Assembly: GCA_024643485.1 (NCBI GenBank)
Contig: JAHEMU010000105.1
Span: 1 to 8,375 of the forward strand
DNA length: 8,375 bases
Source of the DNA: Cytophagales bacterium
GTDB taxonomy: Bacteria > Bacteroidota > Bacteroidia > Cytophagales > Cyclobacteriaceae
Direction of reading: 5' to 3'
In this document: in pieces, positions 1-7,408 of the stretch
Position numbering within the stretch: position 1 is the stretch's first letter
Layout: the number at the start of each line of letters is the position of its first letter
Notes under the pieces: generated by a model
What the model saw: the letters and a program-made list of their open reading frames with translations, nothing else
Told to the model about the DNA's origin: nothing
Database searches by the model: none
Program-made: the position numbers and the translations under genes

Positions 1-1885
1 CACGCATTACTGGTGCGTCCAAATCTTTAAAACAATGCTCACTAATCCATGCTGCTATTTCCCCTCCAATTCCACCGGTTAAGGTATCTTCATGAAGCAC
101 CAAAACACGATTTGTTTTACCTACTGTTTTTGCAACAGCCTCTTTATCCCAAGGAATTAAAGTCCGAAGATCGACCACTTCAATCGAAAGGTCTTTCATT
201 TTTGAAGCGGATTCCATGGCCCAATGAACACCCATTCCATAGGTGATAATGGAGAGGTCCGTGCCCTCTTTTACTACCTTTGCTTTCCCCACTTCAGTGG
301 TATAATACCCTTCAGGAACTTCATCAGAAAGGCTTCTGTACAAATATTTGTGCTCAAAATACAAGTATGGATTCGGATCCTCAATTGCCGCTGTAAGAAG
401 ACCTTTCGCATCAATGGGATTAGAAGGATAAACAATTTTTAATCCCGGAGTATGGAAAAACCAAGCTTCATTCGACTGACTGTGAAAGGGCCCAGCCCCT
501 ACGCCAGCGCCCGTAGGCATTCGTACTACAACGTCGGCATTTTGACCCCAGCGATAGTGTGATTTTGCTAAATTATTTACAATTTGATTGAAACCAGCGG
601 TAACAAAATCGGCGAATTGCATTTCAATTACACTTTTTTTCTGTTTAATCGACATTCCTAACCCAATTCCAAGAATAGCCGATTCGCAAAGAGGAGTGTT
701 TCGTATTCTATCTTTTCCAAAAAGTCCTAAAAACCCCTCGGTCATTTTAAATACCCCGCCATACTCCGCAATGTCTTGCCCCATTACGACTAATTCTGGA
801 TGTTTAATTAAACTTTCCTTTAATCCGTCAGAAATAGCATCTACCATACGTTTGTTGCTAGTGGTAGTACTAGGCTGATGTACCTCCTGAGAAAAGGGGG
901 CATATACATCATGTAGTTCTTTTTCAGTGGAAACCGGTGGCAAACTTTCAGCATAAGCTGCATCCAATCCCTCATCAATTTCTTTCTTGATTTCTTTTCT
1001 TAAATTTTTGATATAATCTGCATCGATGATTTGTTCCTTCAGCAGAAAATTTTCAAAGTTATTGACGGGATCTTTAGTGGCCCAATGATCCATTAATTGT
1101 TTGGGGACGTATTTCGTTCCGCTGGCTTCTTCATGTCCTCGCATACGAAAGGTCATAGCTTCGATCAGCACGGGTTGAGGGTTTTTCCGAATGGAAGTTG
1201 CCCATTTATCGATGCAACGGTAAACATCTAATATATTATTTCCATCTACCTGCTCAGTTTGCATTCCATACCCAGGCCCTTTGTCAGTAAAGGATTTAAA
1301 TTTGAATTGTTCTTCACTTGGAGTGGATAACCCATAACCGTTATTTTCTACAAGAAAAATCACTGGTAAATCCCATACCGCTGCCACATTTAATGCTTCG
1401 TGAAAATCTCCTTCACTACTTCCTCCATCACCTGTAAATACCAAAGTGACTTTCTTCTTTTTATCAATTTTGTTTGCCAATGAAATCCCATCCGCTACAC
1501 CTAATTGTGGACCAAGGTGAGAAATCATACCAACTATATGATGCGGGTTAGTACCAAAGTGGAAAGATCGCTCTCTTCCGTTCGAAAAACCGGAAAGTTT
1601 TCCTTGAAATTGAGCAAAAAGTCGCGAAAAAGGCACATTACGAGTGGTGAAAATTCCTAGGTTCCTGTGCATAGGAAGAATATATTCATCTGATTCCAAT
1701 GCCAATGCTGCTCCGACGGAAATGGCCTCTTGTCCGATACCCGAAAACCATTTACTAACTTTCCCTTGTCTTAGAAGTAAAAGCATTTTTTCTTCTATCA
1801 TTCTGGGAACTAGGAGTGCTCGATAAAATTCCTTGAGTTTTTTATCGTTTACGCCTTTTTTATTAAAATTCATAGGTTGTATCAT
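1..1885 (-). CDS. Fused alpha/beta E1 component of a branched-chain-type 2-oxoacid dehydrogenase (3' end cut by window edge)
   Basis: This is the thiamine-diphosphate-dependent E1 of a 2-oxoacid dehydrogenase complex. It decarboxylates a 2-oxoacid and passes the acyl group to the lipoyl arm of E2 in the cytoplasm. I read 628 residues from the ATG at 1885-1883; another in-frame ATG lies at 1873. The C-terminal tail, probably a few dozen residues, is beyond position 1. The alpha half (about 1-320) has the ThDP motif GDG at 152-154, then 26 residues, then NN at 181-182, and the RMRGHEEASGTKY loop at 247-259. The beta half (about 345 onward) has GQDIAEYGGVF (369-379), GKDRIRNTPLCE (390-401, with the presumed cofactor-activating E401) and FHSQSNEA (467-474). 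GKDRxxNTPLCE and HSQS resemble the beta subunit of mammalian branched-chain dehydrogenase, so branched-chain 2-oxoacids are the likely substrate. Pyruvate cannot be excluded. The alpha-beta fusion is common in Bacteroidota. It is transcribed divergently from the M16 peptidase gene. Confidence 0.93.
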   Translation of the reverse strand, partial: MIQPMNFNKKGVNDKKLKEFYRALLVPRMIEEKMLLLLRQGKVSKWFSGIGQEAISVGAALALESDEYILPMHRNLGIFTTRNVPFSRLFAQFQGKLSGFSNGRERSFHFGTNPHHIVGMISHLGPQLGVADGISLANKIDKKKKVTLVFTGDGGSSEGDFHEALNVAAVWDLPVIFLVENNGYGLSTPSEEQFKFKSFTDKGPGYGMQTEQVDGNNILDVYRCIDKWATSIRKNPQPVLIEAMTFRMRGHEEASGTKYVPKQLMDHWATKDPVNNFENFLLKEQIIDADYIKNLRKEIKKEIDEGLDAAYAESLPPVSTEKELHDVYAPFSQEVHQPSTTTSNKRMVDAISDGLKESLIKHPELVVMGQDIAEYGGVFKMTEGFLGLFGKDRIRNTPLCESAILGIGLGMSIKQKKSVIEMQFADFVTAGFNQIVNNLAKSHYRWGQNADVVVRMPTGAGVGAGPFHSQSNEAWFFHTPGLKIVYPSNPIDAKGLLTAAIEDPNPYLYFEHKYLYRSLSDEVPEGYYTTEVGKAKVVKEGTDLSIITYGMGVHWAMESASKMKDLSIEVVDLRTLIPWDKEAVAKTVGKTNRVLVLHEDTLTGGIGGEIAAWISEHCFKDLDAPVMR

Positions 1886-1893
1886 TAATTTAG

Positions 1894-1901
1894 CAAATCT
1901 A
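1894..1901 (-). promoter_or_regulatory. Candidate Bacteroidota -7 element for the E1 gene
   Basis: Read on the minus strand this is TAGATTTG, an exact match to TAnnTTTG, the -7 element used by the primary sigma factor of Bacteroidota. It ends only 8 bases before the E1 ATG at 1885. Transcription from it would start at or almost at the start codon, giving a leaderless or very short leader. I see no convincing -33 TTG at the usual distance. A chance match in AT-rich DNA, or initiation from the downstream ATG at 1873, are both possible. Confidence 0.35.
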
Positions 1902-1994
1902 ATTTATTCAATTTAAAATCTGAGTAACATTGCAGCATAATTCTTACACATTCGGTATTTAACCGTAACTTGAGCCCGATTTGAGAAGAAAACC

Positions 1995-3233
1995 ATGATA
2001 CATTACGATTTTTTTACACTAGAGAACGGTTTAAAAGTGTATGTAATTCCAGATAATACGGTGGGAATTGCAGTTATGAATATCTTATACGATGTAGGAT
2101 CAAGAGACGAATCTGAACTAAAAACGGGGTTTGCGCATTTGTTTGAACATCTCATGTTTGGCGGTTCAGCAAATATTCCAAATTATGACGAGCCGCTTCA
2201 ACGGGTAGGCGGTGAAAATAACGCGTACACCACCCCAGATTACACGAATTACTACTTAACCCTTCCAGCAGCTAATATTGAAACCGGTTTTTGGTTGGAA
2301 TCAGATCGAATGCTGAGCCTTTCTTTCGACCCCCATGTTCTAGAAGTTCAACGAAAAGTAGTTATCGAAGAGTATAAACAAAGATATATAAACAGTCCGT
2401 ATGGTGATATTTCACACCATTTAAGAAAACTACTCTACAATAAACACCCGTACCAATGGCCAACCATCGGCGCTTGTTTGGAACACATTGAACAAGCAAC
2501 AATGGATGATGTCAGAGACTTTTTTAGTACTCACTATGTCCCAAACAGAGCAATTATGGTAGTTGGTGGTAACGTGACCACAGAACAGGTTAAAATGTTA
2601 TCTAAAAAATGGTTTGAACCCATTCCAAAAGGAAAAGATTATCAGAGAAGTCTGCCACAAGAAACAAAAAGAGAGAAACAAGGAAGGTTGAATTTATCCG
2701 CCAAGGTACCTCAGAACCTGTTCCTACAAGCATGGCATATAGGAAAACGAACGGACGATGACTATTTTGCCACCGACCTACTAAGCGATTTACTCGGCAG
2801 GGGAAAATCCTCTAGACTATACCAAGCCCTGGTAAAAGAAGAATCCATCTTTACCTCTATTCACTGTAATGTATCCGGTAGTTTAGATCCCGGGTATATT
2901 ACCATTCAAGGGTATTTACAGGAAGGTATTTCATTTGAAAAGGCGGAAAAATCAGTAAAAGAAGTGATTGTCAATTTGTTCCATCACCCAATTACAACAT
3001 CTGAACATGAAAAAGTGGTAAATCAAGCTATTTCGGTAGCTGCATTTGGAAAAATTGAATTATTGGAAAAGTGCACCCAATTAGCATTTGCTGCCAACAT
3101 TGGAAATCCAGATTTCATCAACGAGGAAGCAGAATTAATATCCGGGACTAGTGCAAAACAGATTCAAGCCGCTGCTGAAAAATACCTTCGAGAGGAAAAC
3201 AGTGTAGTAATTCACTACCAAAAAGAAGAATAA
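1995..3233 (+). CDS. M16 family zinc metallopeptidase (single-domain, insulinase/processing-peptidase-like)
   Basis: A 412-residue zinc peptidase of the M16 (pitrilysin/processing peptidase) family, which cleaves peptides inside a closed chamber. The inverted zinc motif HLFEH is at residues 48-52: H48 and H52 bind zinc and E51 is the catalytic base. The third zinc ligand is in VVIEEYKQR, at E125 or E126. The second half carries the usual C-terminal M16 domain, including LLGRGKSSRLYQAL (267-279). The size fits the short M16B subfamily, which assembles as a dimer of chains or pairs with an inactive partner; the long pitrilysins are about twice this length. No signal peptide or membrane segment is visible, so it is probably cytoplasmic. 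No M16 partner gene lies beside it; the next gene is an aldo/keto reductase 91 bp away. The start is the first ATG in frame, with only a weak purine stretch (GAGAAG) upstream. The natural substrate cannot be read from the sequence. Confidence 0.92.
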   Translation: MIHYDFFTLENGLKVYVIPDNTVGIAVMNILYDVGSRDESELKTGFAHLFEHLMFGGSANIPNYDEPLQRVGGENNAYTTPDYTNYYLTLPAANIETGFWLESDRMLSLSFDPHVLEVQRKVVIEEYKQRYINSPYGDISHHLRKLLYNKHPYQWPTIGACLEHIEQATMDDVRDFFSTHYVPNRAIMVVGGNVTTEQVKMLSKKWFEPIPKGKDYQRSLPQETKREKQGRLNLSAKVPQNLFLQAWHIGKRTDDDYFATDLLSDLLGRGKSSRLYQALVKEESIFTSIHCNVSGSLDPGYITIQGYLQEGISFEKAEKSVKEVIVNLFHHPITTSEHEKVVNQAISVAAFGKIELLEKCTQLAFAANIGNPDFINEEAELISGTSAKQIQAAAEKYLREENSVVIHYQKEE

Positions 3234-3290
3234 CAATCAGATTGTATTTAAATCTTTCTAACATTAGTTACATATTATTCAGTAAAGTAG

Positions 3291-3298
3291 TATATTTT
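3291..3298 (+). promoter_or_regulatory. Weak candidate -7 element before the aldo/keto reductase
   Basis: TATATTTT differs from the Bacteroidota TAnnTTTG -7 element only at the last base. It lies 26 bases before the ATG at 3325, a plausible leader distance. No clear TTG -33 box is present; TTAG at 3264-3267 is the closest candidate. In DNA this AT-rich a chance match is likely. The alternative is read-through from the M16 gene across the 91-bp gap. Confidence 0.25.
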
Positions 3299-3324
3299 CA
3301 GATTAGTCAATTTAATCTTTTAAT

Positions 3325-4218
3325 ATGAGTGTCAAAAAGCAGTATTTGTGCCCTAAAGGTCCTGAAATTTCCCGAATCATTTTAGGGGGTTGGAGATGGA
3401 ACGATCGTTCATTTCCTCCAGCTGAACAAGAGAAATTAATCAACCAATCTCTTGAAGTGGGAATCACTAGTTTTGACCATGCGGATATATACGGTAATTA
3501 CAATTGCCAGTATTTATTTGGGAATGTGCTCAAAAAGCAAACGGCTCTCAGAGATAAAATTGAAATAATTAGCAAATGCGGAATCAAAATTGTCTCAAAC
3601 AAACATCCAGAGCGCATTATACCTTATTATGACACTTCGAAATCTCATATTATTTCATCGACCGAAGAGTCATTAAAAGCGCTGCATACCGATTATTTAG
3701 ATGTACTTCTTATCCATCGTCCCGACCCGTTGATGAATGCAGATGAAGTTGCAGAAGCTTTTACTTCATTAAAAAAAGAAGGTAAAGTGAAGCATTTTGG
3801 TGTTTCTAACTTTACAAATAATCAATTGGATTTACTACAGTCAAGACTTGATTTCCCGATTGTGTCCAATCAATTGGAGATCTCGCTTACCCATACAGAA
3901 CTGATGTTTGATGGAACTTTGGAACATTTGCAAGAAAAACGAATTTCTCCGATGGCATGGTCACCTTTAGGAGGTGGGAAGTTATTTTCAAATAGAACCA
4001 TCACTGCACAGTTAAACGGGTTTGCTAAAAAGTACAAAGTTTCGAATGCGGCATTGGTAATTGCTTGGTTGTTACATCACCCATCCAATATATTTCCTGT
4101 AGTGGGTACTATGAATGCAGATCGACTTAAAGATATGGCATCCGCTGTGGAGGTGAAATTCGATCGACAAGATTGGTATTTAATGCTTAAAATTGCTCGC
4201 GGAATTGATGTGCCATAA
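3325..4218 (+). CDS. ydhF: Aldo/keto reductase, YdhF-like
   Basis: A 297-residue NAD(P)H-dependent reductase of the aldo/keto reductase superfamily, a cytoplasmic (alpha/beta)8 barrel that reduces aldehydes or ketones to alcohols. All four catalytic positions are visible: D51 and Y56 in FDHADIYG (50-57), K84 in IISKCG (81-86), and H131 in LLIHRPDP (128-135). GVSNF and SNQLEISL follow the usual barrel pattern. The C-terminal cofactor region has SPLGGGK and PVVGTMNADRL. The length and the ending IARGIDVP resemble Escherichia coli YdhF, an oxidoreductase of unknown physiological substrate, which is why I use that symbol; a search should confirm orthology. The ATG at 3325 is preceded by an AT-rich stretch with no Shine-Dalgarno sequence. 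The protein begins normally for the family, directly before the first barrel strand. There is no obvious functional link to the flanking M16 peptidase or uvrA. Confidence 0.92.
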   Translation: MSVKKQYLCPKGPEISRIILGGWRWNDRSFPPAEQEKLINQSLEVGITSFDHADIYGNYNCQYLFGNVLKKQTALRDKIEIISKCGIKIVSNKHPERIIPYYDTSKSHIISSTEESLKALHTDYLDVLLIHRPDPLMNADEVAEAFTSLKKEGKVKHFGVSNFTNNQLDLLQSRLDFPIVSNQLEISLTHTELMFDGTLEHLQEKRISPMAWSPLGGGKLFSNRTITAQLNGFAKKYKVSNAALVIAWLLHHPSNIFPVVGTMNADRLKDMASAVEVKFDRQDWYLMLKIARGIDVP

Positions 4219-4252
4219 CAGTTGAAGAAAGCCGAATCCCTGTTAAATTTAT

Positions 4253-4298
4253 GGTTTATGTTTAAAACTCTTTGTTAGAGTATTCATTGAAATAAACC
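4253..4298. repeat. Nested inverted repeat between the aldo/keto reductase and uvrA
   Basis: The outer arms GGTTTAT (4253-4259) and ATAAACC (4292-4298) are perfect complements. Nested inside them, ACTCT (4267-4271) and AGAGT (4277-4281) close on a TTGTT loop. The bases in between can pair partly (TTTAA with TTGAA, including a G-U), so an imperfect hairpin of about 46 bases is possible. It begins 34 bp after the reductase stop and ends about 40 bp before the uvrA -7 element. It could be a 3' end structure of the reductase message, although no U tract follows directly, or a binding site upstream of the uvrA promoter. Confidence 0.45.
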
Positions 4299-4339
4299 AG
4301 ATTAATCAATGTTTTATCCGATGGTGTGGATAATACACT

Positions 4340-4347
4340 TACCTTTG
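4340..4347 (+). promoter_or_regulatory. Bacteroidota-type -7 promoter element for uvrA
   Basis: TACCTTTG is an exact match to the Bacteroidota -7 consensus TAnnTTTG and is followed by C, as in many strong promoters of this phylum. It lies 38 bases upstream of the uvrA start codon, so transcription would begin near 4352-4356 and give a leader of about 30 bases. The -33 region is poorer: TGTTTT at 4310-4315 is the nearest T/G-rich match and sits slightly far away. GTGT (4324-4327) and ACAC (4335-4338) form a short inverted repeat in the spacer. Confidence 0.7.
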
Positions 4348-4376
4348 CGTGGAAATTTTAAAATGGCTTTAGTATA

Positions 4377-4383
4377 GGAGGAG
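4377..4383 (+). promoter_or_regulatory. Strong Shine-Dalgarno for uvrA, fixing a GTG start
   Basis: GGAGGAG lies 2 bases before the GTG at 4386; counted from its GGAGG core the spacing is 4 bases. No ATG is available in the uvrA frame near here (the ATG at 4399 is out of frame), so this site supports GTG as the start. It is much stronger than the Shine-Dalgarno regions of the other genes in this window. Confidence 0.7.
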
Positions 4384-4385
4384 TT

Positions 4386-7235
4386 GTGGAATTAAAAAAT
4401 GATACTACTACAAGTGCATTGGCTTATAACGGTCATGATGTTATTGAGATAATTGGCGCTAGAGAACATAATTTAAAGAATTTAAATATAAATATTCCTC
4501 GCAATCAGTTGGTTGTAATTACAGGAATAAGTGGAAGTGGTAAATCGTCATTGGCTTTTGATACCATTTACGCTGAAGGCCAAAGAAGGTATATGGAAAG
4601 CTTTTCTGCCTATGCCCGATCTTTTATTGGGGACATGGAAAGGCCAGATGTCGATAAAATTAATGGGCTTTCACCTGTTATTTCCATCGAACAAAAAACG
4701 ACCTCTAGAAACCCCAGATCAACCGTGGGGACCGTAACAGAGATTTATGATTTTTTAAGATTACTCTATGCCCGAGCAGGTGAAGCTTTTAGTTATATCA
4801 CCGGAAATAAAATGGAACGGCTCACGGAGGATCAAATAATTGACCGTATCCTTCAACTGTTCGATAATAAAAAGCTCACACTATTGGCGCCCCTCGTAAA
4901 GGGTAGGAAAGGCCATTACAGAGAGCTGTTCGTTCAAATTAGAAAGCAAGGATTCAGTAAAGTTCGGATTGATGGCCAAATGGAAGAGTTATCAGCAAAA
5001 ATGCAGCTCGACCGTTATAAAATTCATGATATTGAAGTGGTTATTGACCGGGTAATAGTGAAAGAAGGAGACCGGTTTAGAATAGGGCAATCATTAAAAA
5101 CTGCGCTAAAAGAAGGCAAGGGTTCAGTGATGATCCTGGAAGAAGATGGTAAAATCCATTATTTTTCAAAGAATTTAATGGACCCTGAATCTGGTTTATC
5201 GTATGATGAGCCCGCCCCGAATTCATTCTCCTTTAACTCCCCATATGGCGCATGCCCTATTTGTAATGGAATGGGAACAATCGAAGAAATTACTCGGGAA
5301 TCCATTATTCCAGATCCGACCATTAGCATTAGTAGAGGGGGAATTATTCCATTAGGTGAATACAGAGATATCTGGATTTTTAAAAAAGTGGAAGCAATTC
5401 TTAAGCGGTATGATTTAAATATCACAGCACCCATAAATCAATTACCGGAAGAAGTAATTCAAATTTTACTCCACGGTGATGATGAACCAGTAGCTGTTCA
5501 ATCAAAAAAATATCCAGGTACCGACTGGCACACCAAATTTGAAGGAATTGTCGACTTTCTAGAAAGACAAAAGGAAGGAGCCTCGGAAAAAATGCAAGCG
5601 TGGCTAAATGAGTTTTTAGTGATAAATACTTGCCCGGAATGCAATGGAGCTCGACTAAAAAAGGAATCCTTACACTTCATCATTGACAATAAAAACATTT
5701 CAGAATTGTCGGCCATGGATTTGGGAAGTTTAGCCAAATGGATGGGTGGTTTAGGGGAAAGATTAACAGGACGCCAACAAATAATTGCAGAGGAAATTCT
5801 GAAAGAATTAAATAAGCGAATCGGCTTTTTACTCGATGTTGGTCTGGAATATTTACATCTCGATAGGCCATTGAGAACGTTATCTGGAGGGGAGGCGCAA
5901 CGCATTAGGTTGGCTACCCAAATTGGAAGTCAATTAGTTGGGGTACTTTATATTTTAGATGAACCAAGTATTGGCCTTCATCAGCGGGACAATCAAAAAC
6001 TGATTTCCGCATTAAAAAATTTGAGAGACATTGGAAATTCAGTTATCGTGGTAGAACACGATAAGGATATGATGATAGCTTCAGATTTTGTAATCGATAT
6101 CGGACCTGGAGCGGGAAGATTGGGAGGCAAAATTGTTGCTCAGGGCACACCAGAATACTTTAAGGAAGCTCCGGGGCTTACAGCTCAATATTTATATGGA
6201 AAGAAAAAAATCCAATTCCATAGCGACAGAAGAGAAGGAAATGGCAAAGAATTAGTGCTAGTTGGCGCTAAAGGAAATAATTTAAAAAATGTCACACTTA
6301 CCTTGCCACTTGGTAAGATGATCTGTATTACTGGCGTTTCCGGAAGTGGTAAATCCTCTCTAATTCACGATACTCTTTTTCCTATTTTAAATACACATTT
6401 TTATCGTTCTAGATTAACACCGCTGGAATATGAAAAAGTGGAAGGGTTAAAAAACTTGGATAAAGTAATTGAAATTGACCAATCACCTATTGGTAGAACA
6501 CCACGTTCAAACCCAGCTACCTATACAGGTGTGTTTTCTGAAATTCGAGATTTATTTACCAACATGCCCGAATCTAAAATAAGGGGCTACAAACCGGGAA
6601 GATTTTCTTTTAATGTGAAGGGTGGTAGATGTGAAACGTGCCAGGGAGGCGGTATGCGCGTTATTGAAATGGATTTCCTTCCGGATGTTTTGGTCCCATG
6701 TGAAACCTGTAAAGGAAAACGATATAATAGAGAAACACTGGAAGTGAGATTCAAAGGAAAGTCGATTGCAGATATTTTGGATATGACAGTTTCCGAAGCG
6801 GTAGAATTTTTCGAGCATTTCCCTAAAATTTTGCGCAAAATTCAAACGCTTAACGACGTTGGTTTGGGCTATATCAGCTTAGGGCAACATGCAACTACTC
6901 TTTCTGGTGGTGAGGCACAAAGGGTAAAACTAGCGACGGAACTTTCAAAAAAAGATACTGGTAAAACGTTTTATATTTTGGATGAACCTACCACTGGATT
7001 GCATTTTCAGGATATTGAACATTTAATGGATGTTCTTAATAAATTGGTTGATAAGGGTAATTCCGTTTTAATTATTGAACACAATATGGACGTAATTAAA
7101 ATGGCCGATCATATCATAGATTTAGGGCCCGAAGGTGGTGCTGCGGGAGGAATGATTATTGCAGAAGGTACACCAGAGGAATTAGTTCAAAATGTGGTGG
7201 GTCATACTTCCTTCTTTTTAAAAGAAGAGATGTAA
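4386..7235 (+). CDS. uvrA: Excinuclease ABC subunit A (UvrA), DNA damage recognition ATPase
   Basis: UvrA finds bulky DNA lesions in nucleotide excision repair and loads UvrB onto them. The 949 residues match the full family length (about 940). There are two ABC ATPase modules. The first has Walker A GISGSGKSS (47-55, K53), signature LSGGEAQR (499-506) and Walker B LDEPSIGLHQ (D525, E526). The second has GVSGSGKSS (650-658, K656), LSGGEAQR (839-846) and LDEPTTGLH (D866, E867). The C-terminal zinc finger is intact: C749/C752, 19 residues, then C772/C775. The insertion cysteines CPECNGARL are present at about 417-425. In contrast, the N-terminal four-cysteine module keeps only C290/C293; the position of the first CxxC pair reads LMDPESG and has no cysteine. 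Translation starts at GTG after a strong GGAGGAG, the best ribosome site in the window. It has its own promoter and no uvr partner gene adjacent, which is usual. Confidence 0.98.
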   Translation: MELKNDTTTSALAYNGHDVIEIIGAREHNLKNLNINIPRNQLVVITGISGSGKSSLAFDTIYAEGQRRYMESFSAYARSFIGDMERPDVDKINGLSPVISIEQKTTSRNPRSTVGTVTEIYDFLRLLYARAGEAFSYITGNKMERLTEDQIIDRILQLFDNKKLTLLAPLVKGRKGHYRELFVQIRKQGFSKVRIDGQMEELSAKMQLDRYKIHDIEVVIDRVIVKEGDRFRIGQSLKTALKEGKGSVMILEEDGKIHYFSKNLMDPESGLSYDEPAPNSFSFNSPYGACPICNGMGTIEEITRESIIPDPTISISRGGIIPLGEYRDIWIFKKVEAILKRYDLNITAPINQLPEEVIQILLHGDDEPVAVQSKKYPGTDWHTKFEGIVDFLERQKEGASEKMQAWLNEFLVINTCPECNGARLKKESLHFIIDNKNISELSAMDLGSLAKWMGGLGERLTGRQQIIAEEILKELNKRIGFLLDVGLEYLHLDRPLRTLSGGEAQRIRLATQIGSQLVGVLYILDEPSIGLHQRDNQKLISALKNLRDIGNSVIVVEHDKDMMIASDFVIDIGPGAGRLGGKIVAQGTPEYFKEAPGLTAQYLYGKKKIQFHSDRREGNGKELVLVGAKGNNLKNVTLTLPLGKMICITGVSGSGKSSLIHDTLFPILNTHFYRSRLTPLEYEKVEGLKNLDKVIEIDQSPIGRTPRSNPATYTGVFSEIRDLFTNMPESKIRGYKPGRFSFNVKGGRCETCQGGGMRVIEMDFLPDVLVPCETCKGKRYNRETLEVRFKGKSIADILDMTVSEAVEFFEHFPKILRKIQTLNDVGLGYISLGQHATTLSGGEAQRVKLATELSKKDTGKTFYILDEPTTGLHFQDIEHLMDVLNKLVDKGNSVLIIEHNMDVIKMADHIIDLGPEGGAAGGMIIAEGTPEELVQNVVGHTSFFLKEEM

Positions 7236-7241
7236 AAAAAA

Positions 7242-7263
7242 GGTGCTAAAAAATTATAGCACC
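7242..7263. terminator. Hairpin directly after uvrA, with terminator polarity on the minus strand
   Basis: GGTGCTA (7242-7248) and TAGCACC (7257-7263) form a perfect 7-bp stem with an 8-base loop, starting 6 bases after the uvrA stop codon. On the plus strand it is preceded by a run of A (7234-7241) and followed by CCTCTTC, with no U tract. Read on the minus strand the stem is followed by eight T, the classic intrinsic terminator layout, but no minus-strand gene lies to its right. It probably marks the 3' end of the uvrA message and would also block antisense transcription into uvrA. Confidence 0.55.
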
Positions 7264-7338
7264 CCTCTTCAACTAAACCTTAAAAGTTATTAACTCGTCT
7301 TTATAACATTCTCAAGGATTGAAAAGTTGCAATTCTAG

Positions 7339-7367
7339 AATTACTTAAGTCTGTCTTTAAAGTAATT
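7339..7367. repeat. Inverted repeat upstream of the response regulator
   Basis: AATTACTT (7339-7346) and AAGTAATT (7360-7367) are perfect 8-bp inverted arms separated by 13 bases. They extend outward by a G-T and two further pairs. The repeat lies 41 bp before the ATG of the response regulator and is followed by the T-rich stretch TTTAATT. It could be an operator, a leader hairpin or a weak second terminator for uvrA. Its low GC content makes a chance origin plausible. I found no other gene or RNA in the 7236-7408 gap, and only poor promoter matches (CAAATTTG at 7395-7402, one mismatch to TAnnTTTG). Confidence 0.35.
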
Positions 7368-7408
7368 TTAATTAAATTGTACTAAATTTATTTTCAAATT
7401 TGGGGTTC

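Noticed and set aside
49..1826. Several short plus-strand open frames (for example 588-878 and 1644-1826)
   Set aside because: They lie antisense to the continuous, motif-rich E1 coding frame and encode nothing recognisable.
1960..1982. Possible -7 elements for the M16 gene (TAACTTGA, CCGATTTG)
   Set aside because: Each departs from TAnnTTTG by a deletion or two mismatches and has no TTG at -33 spacing.
3233..3245. Small hairpin ACAAT-CAG-ATTGT at the M16 stop codon
   Set aside because: Only 5 AT-rich pairs and no U tract; too weak to call a terminator.
5159..6845. Minus-strand open frames of 60-135 codons inside uvrA
   Set aside because: The plus frame is a complete UvrA with every ATPase motif; the antisense frames are compositional shadows.
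7400..7408. TTG start for the response regulator
   Set aside because: It adds only three residues before a normal ATG at 7409, where receiver domains usually begin a few residues before the first strand.
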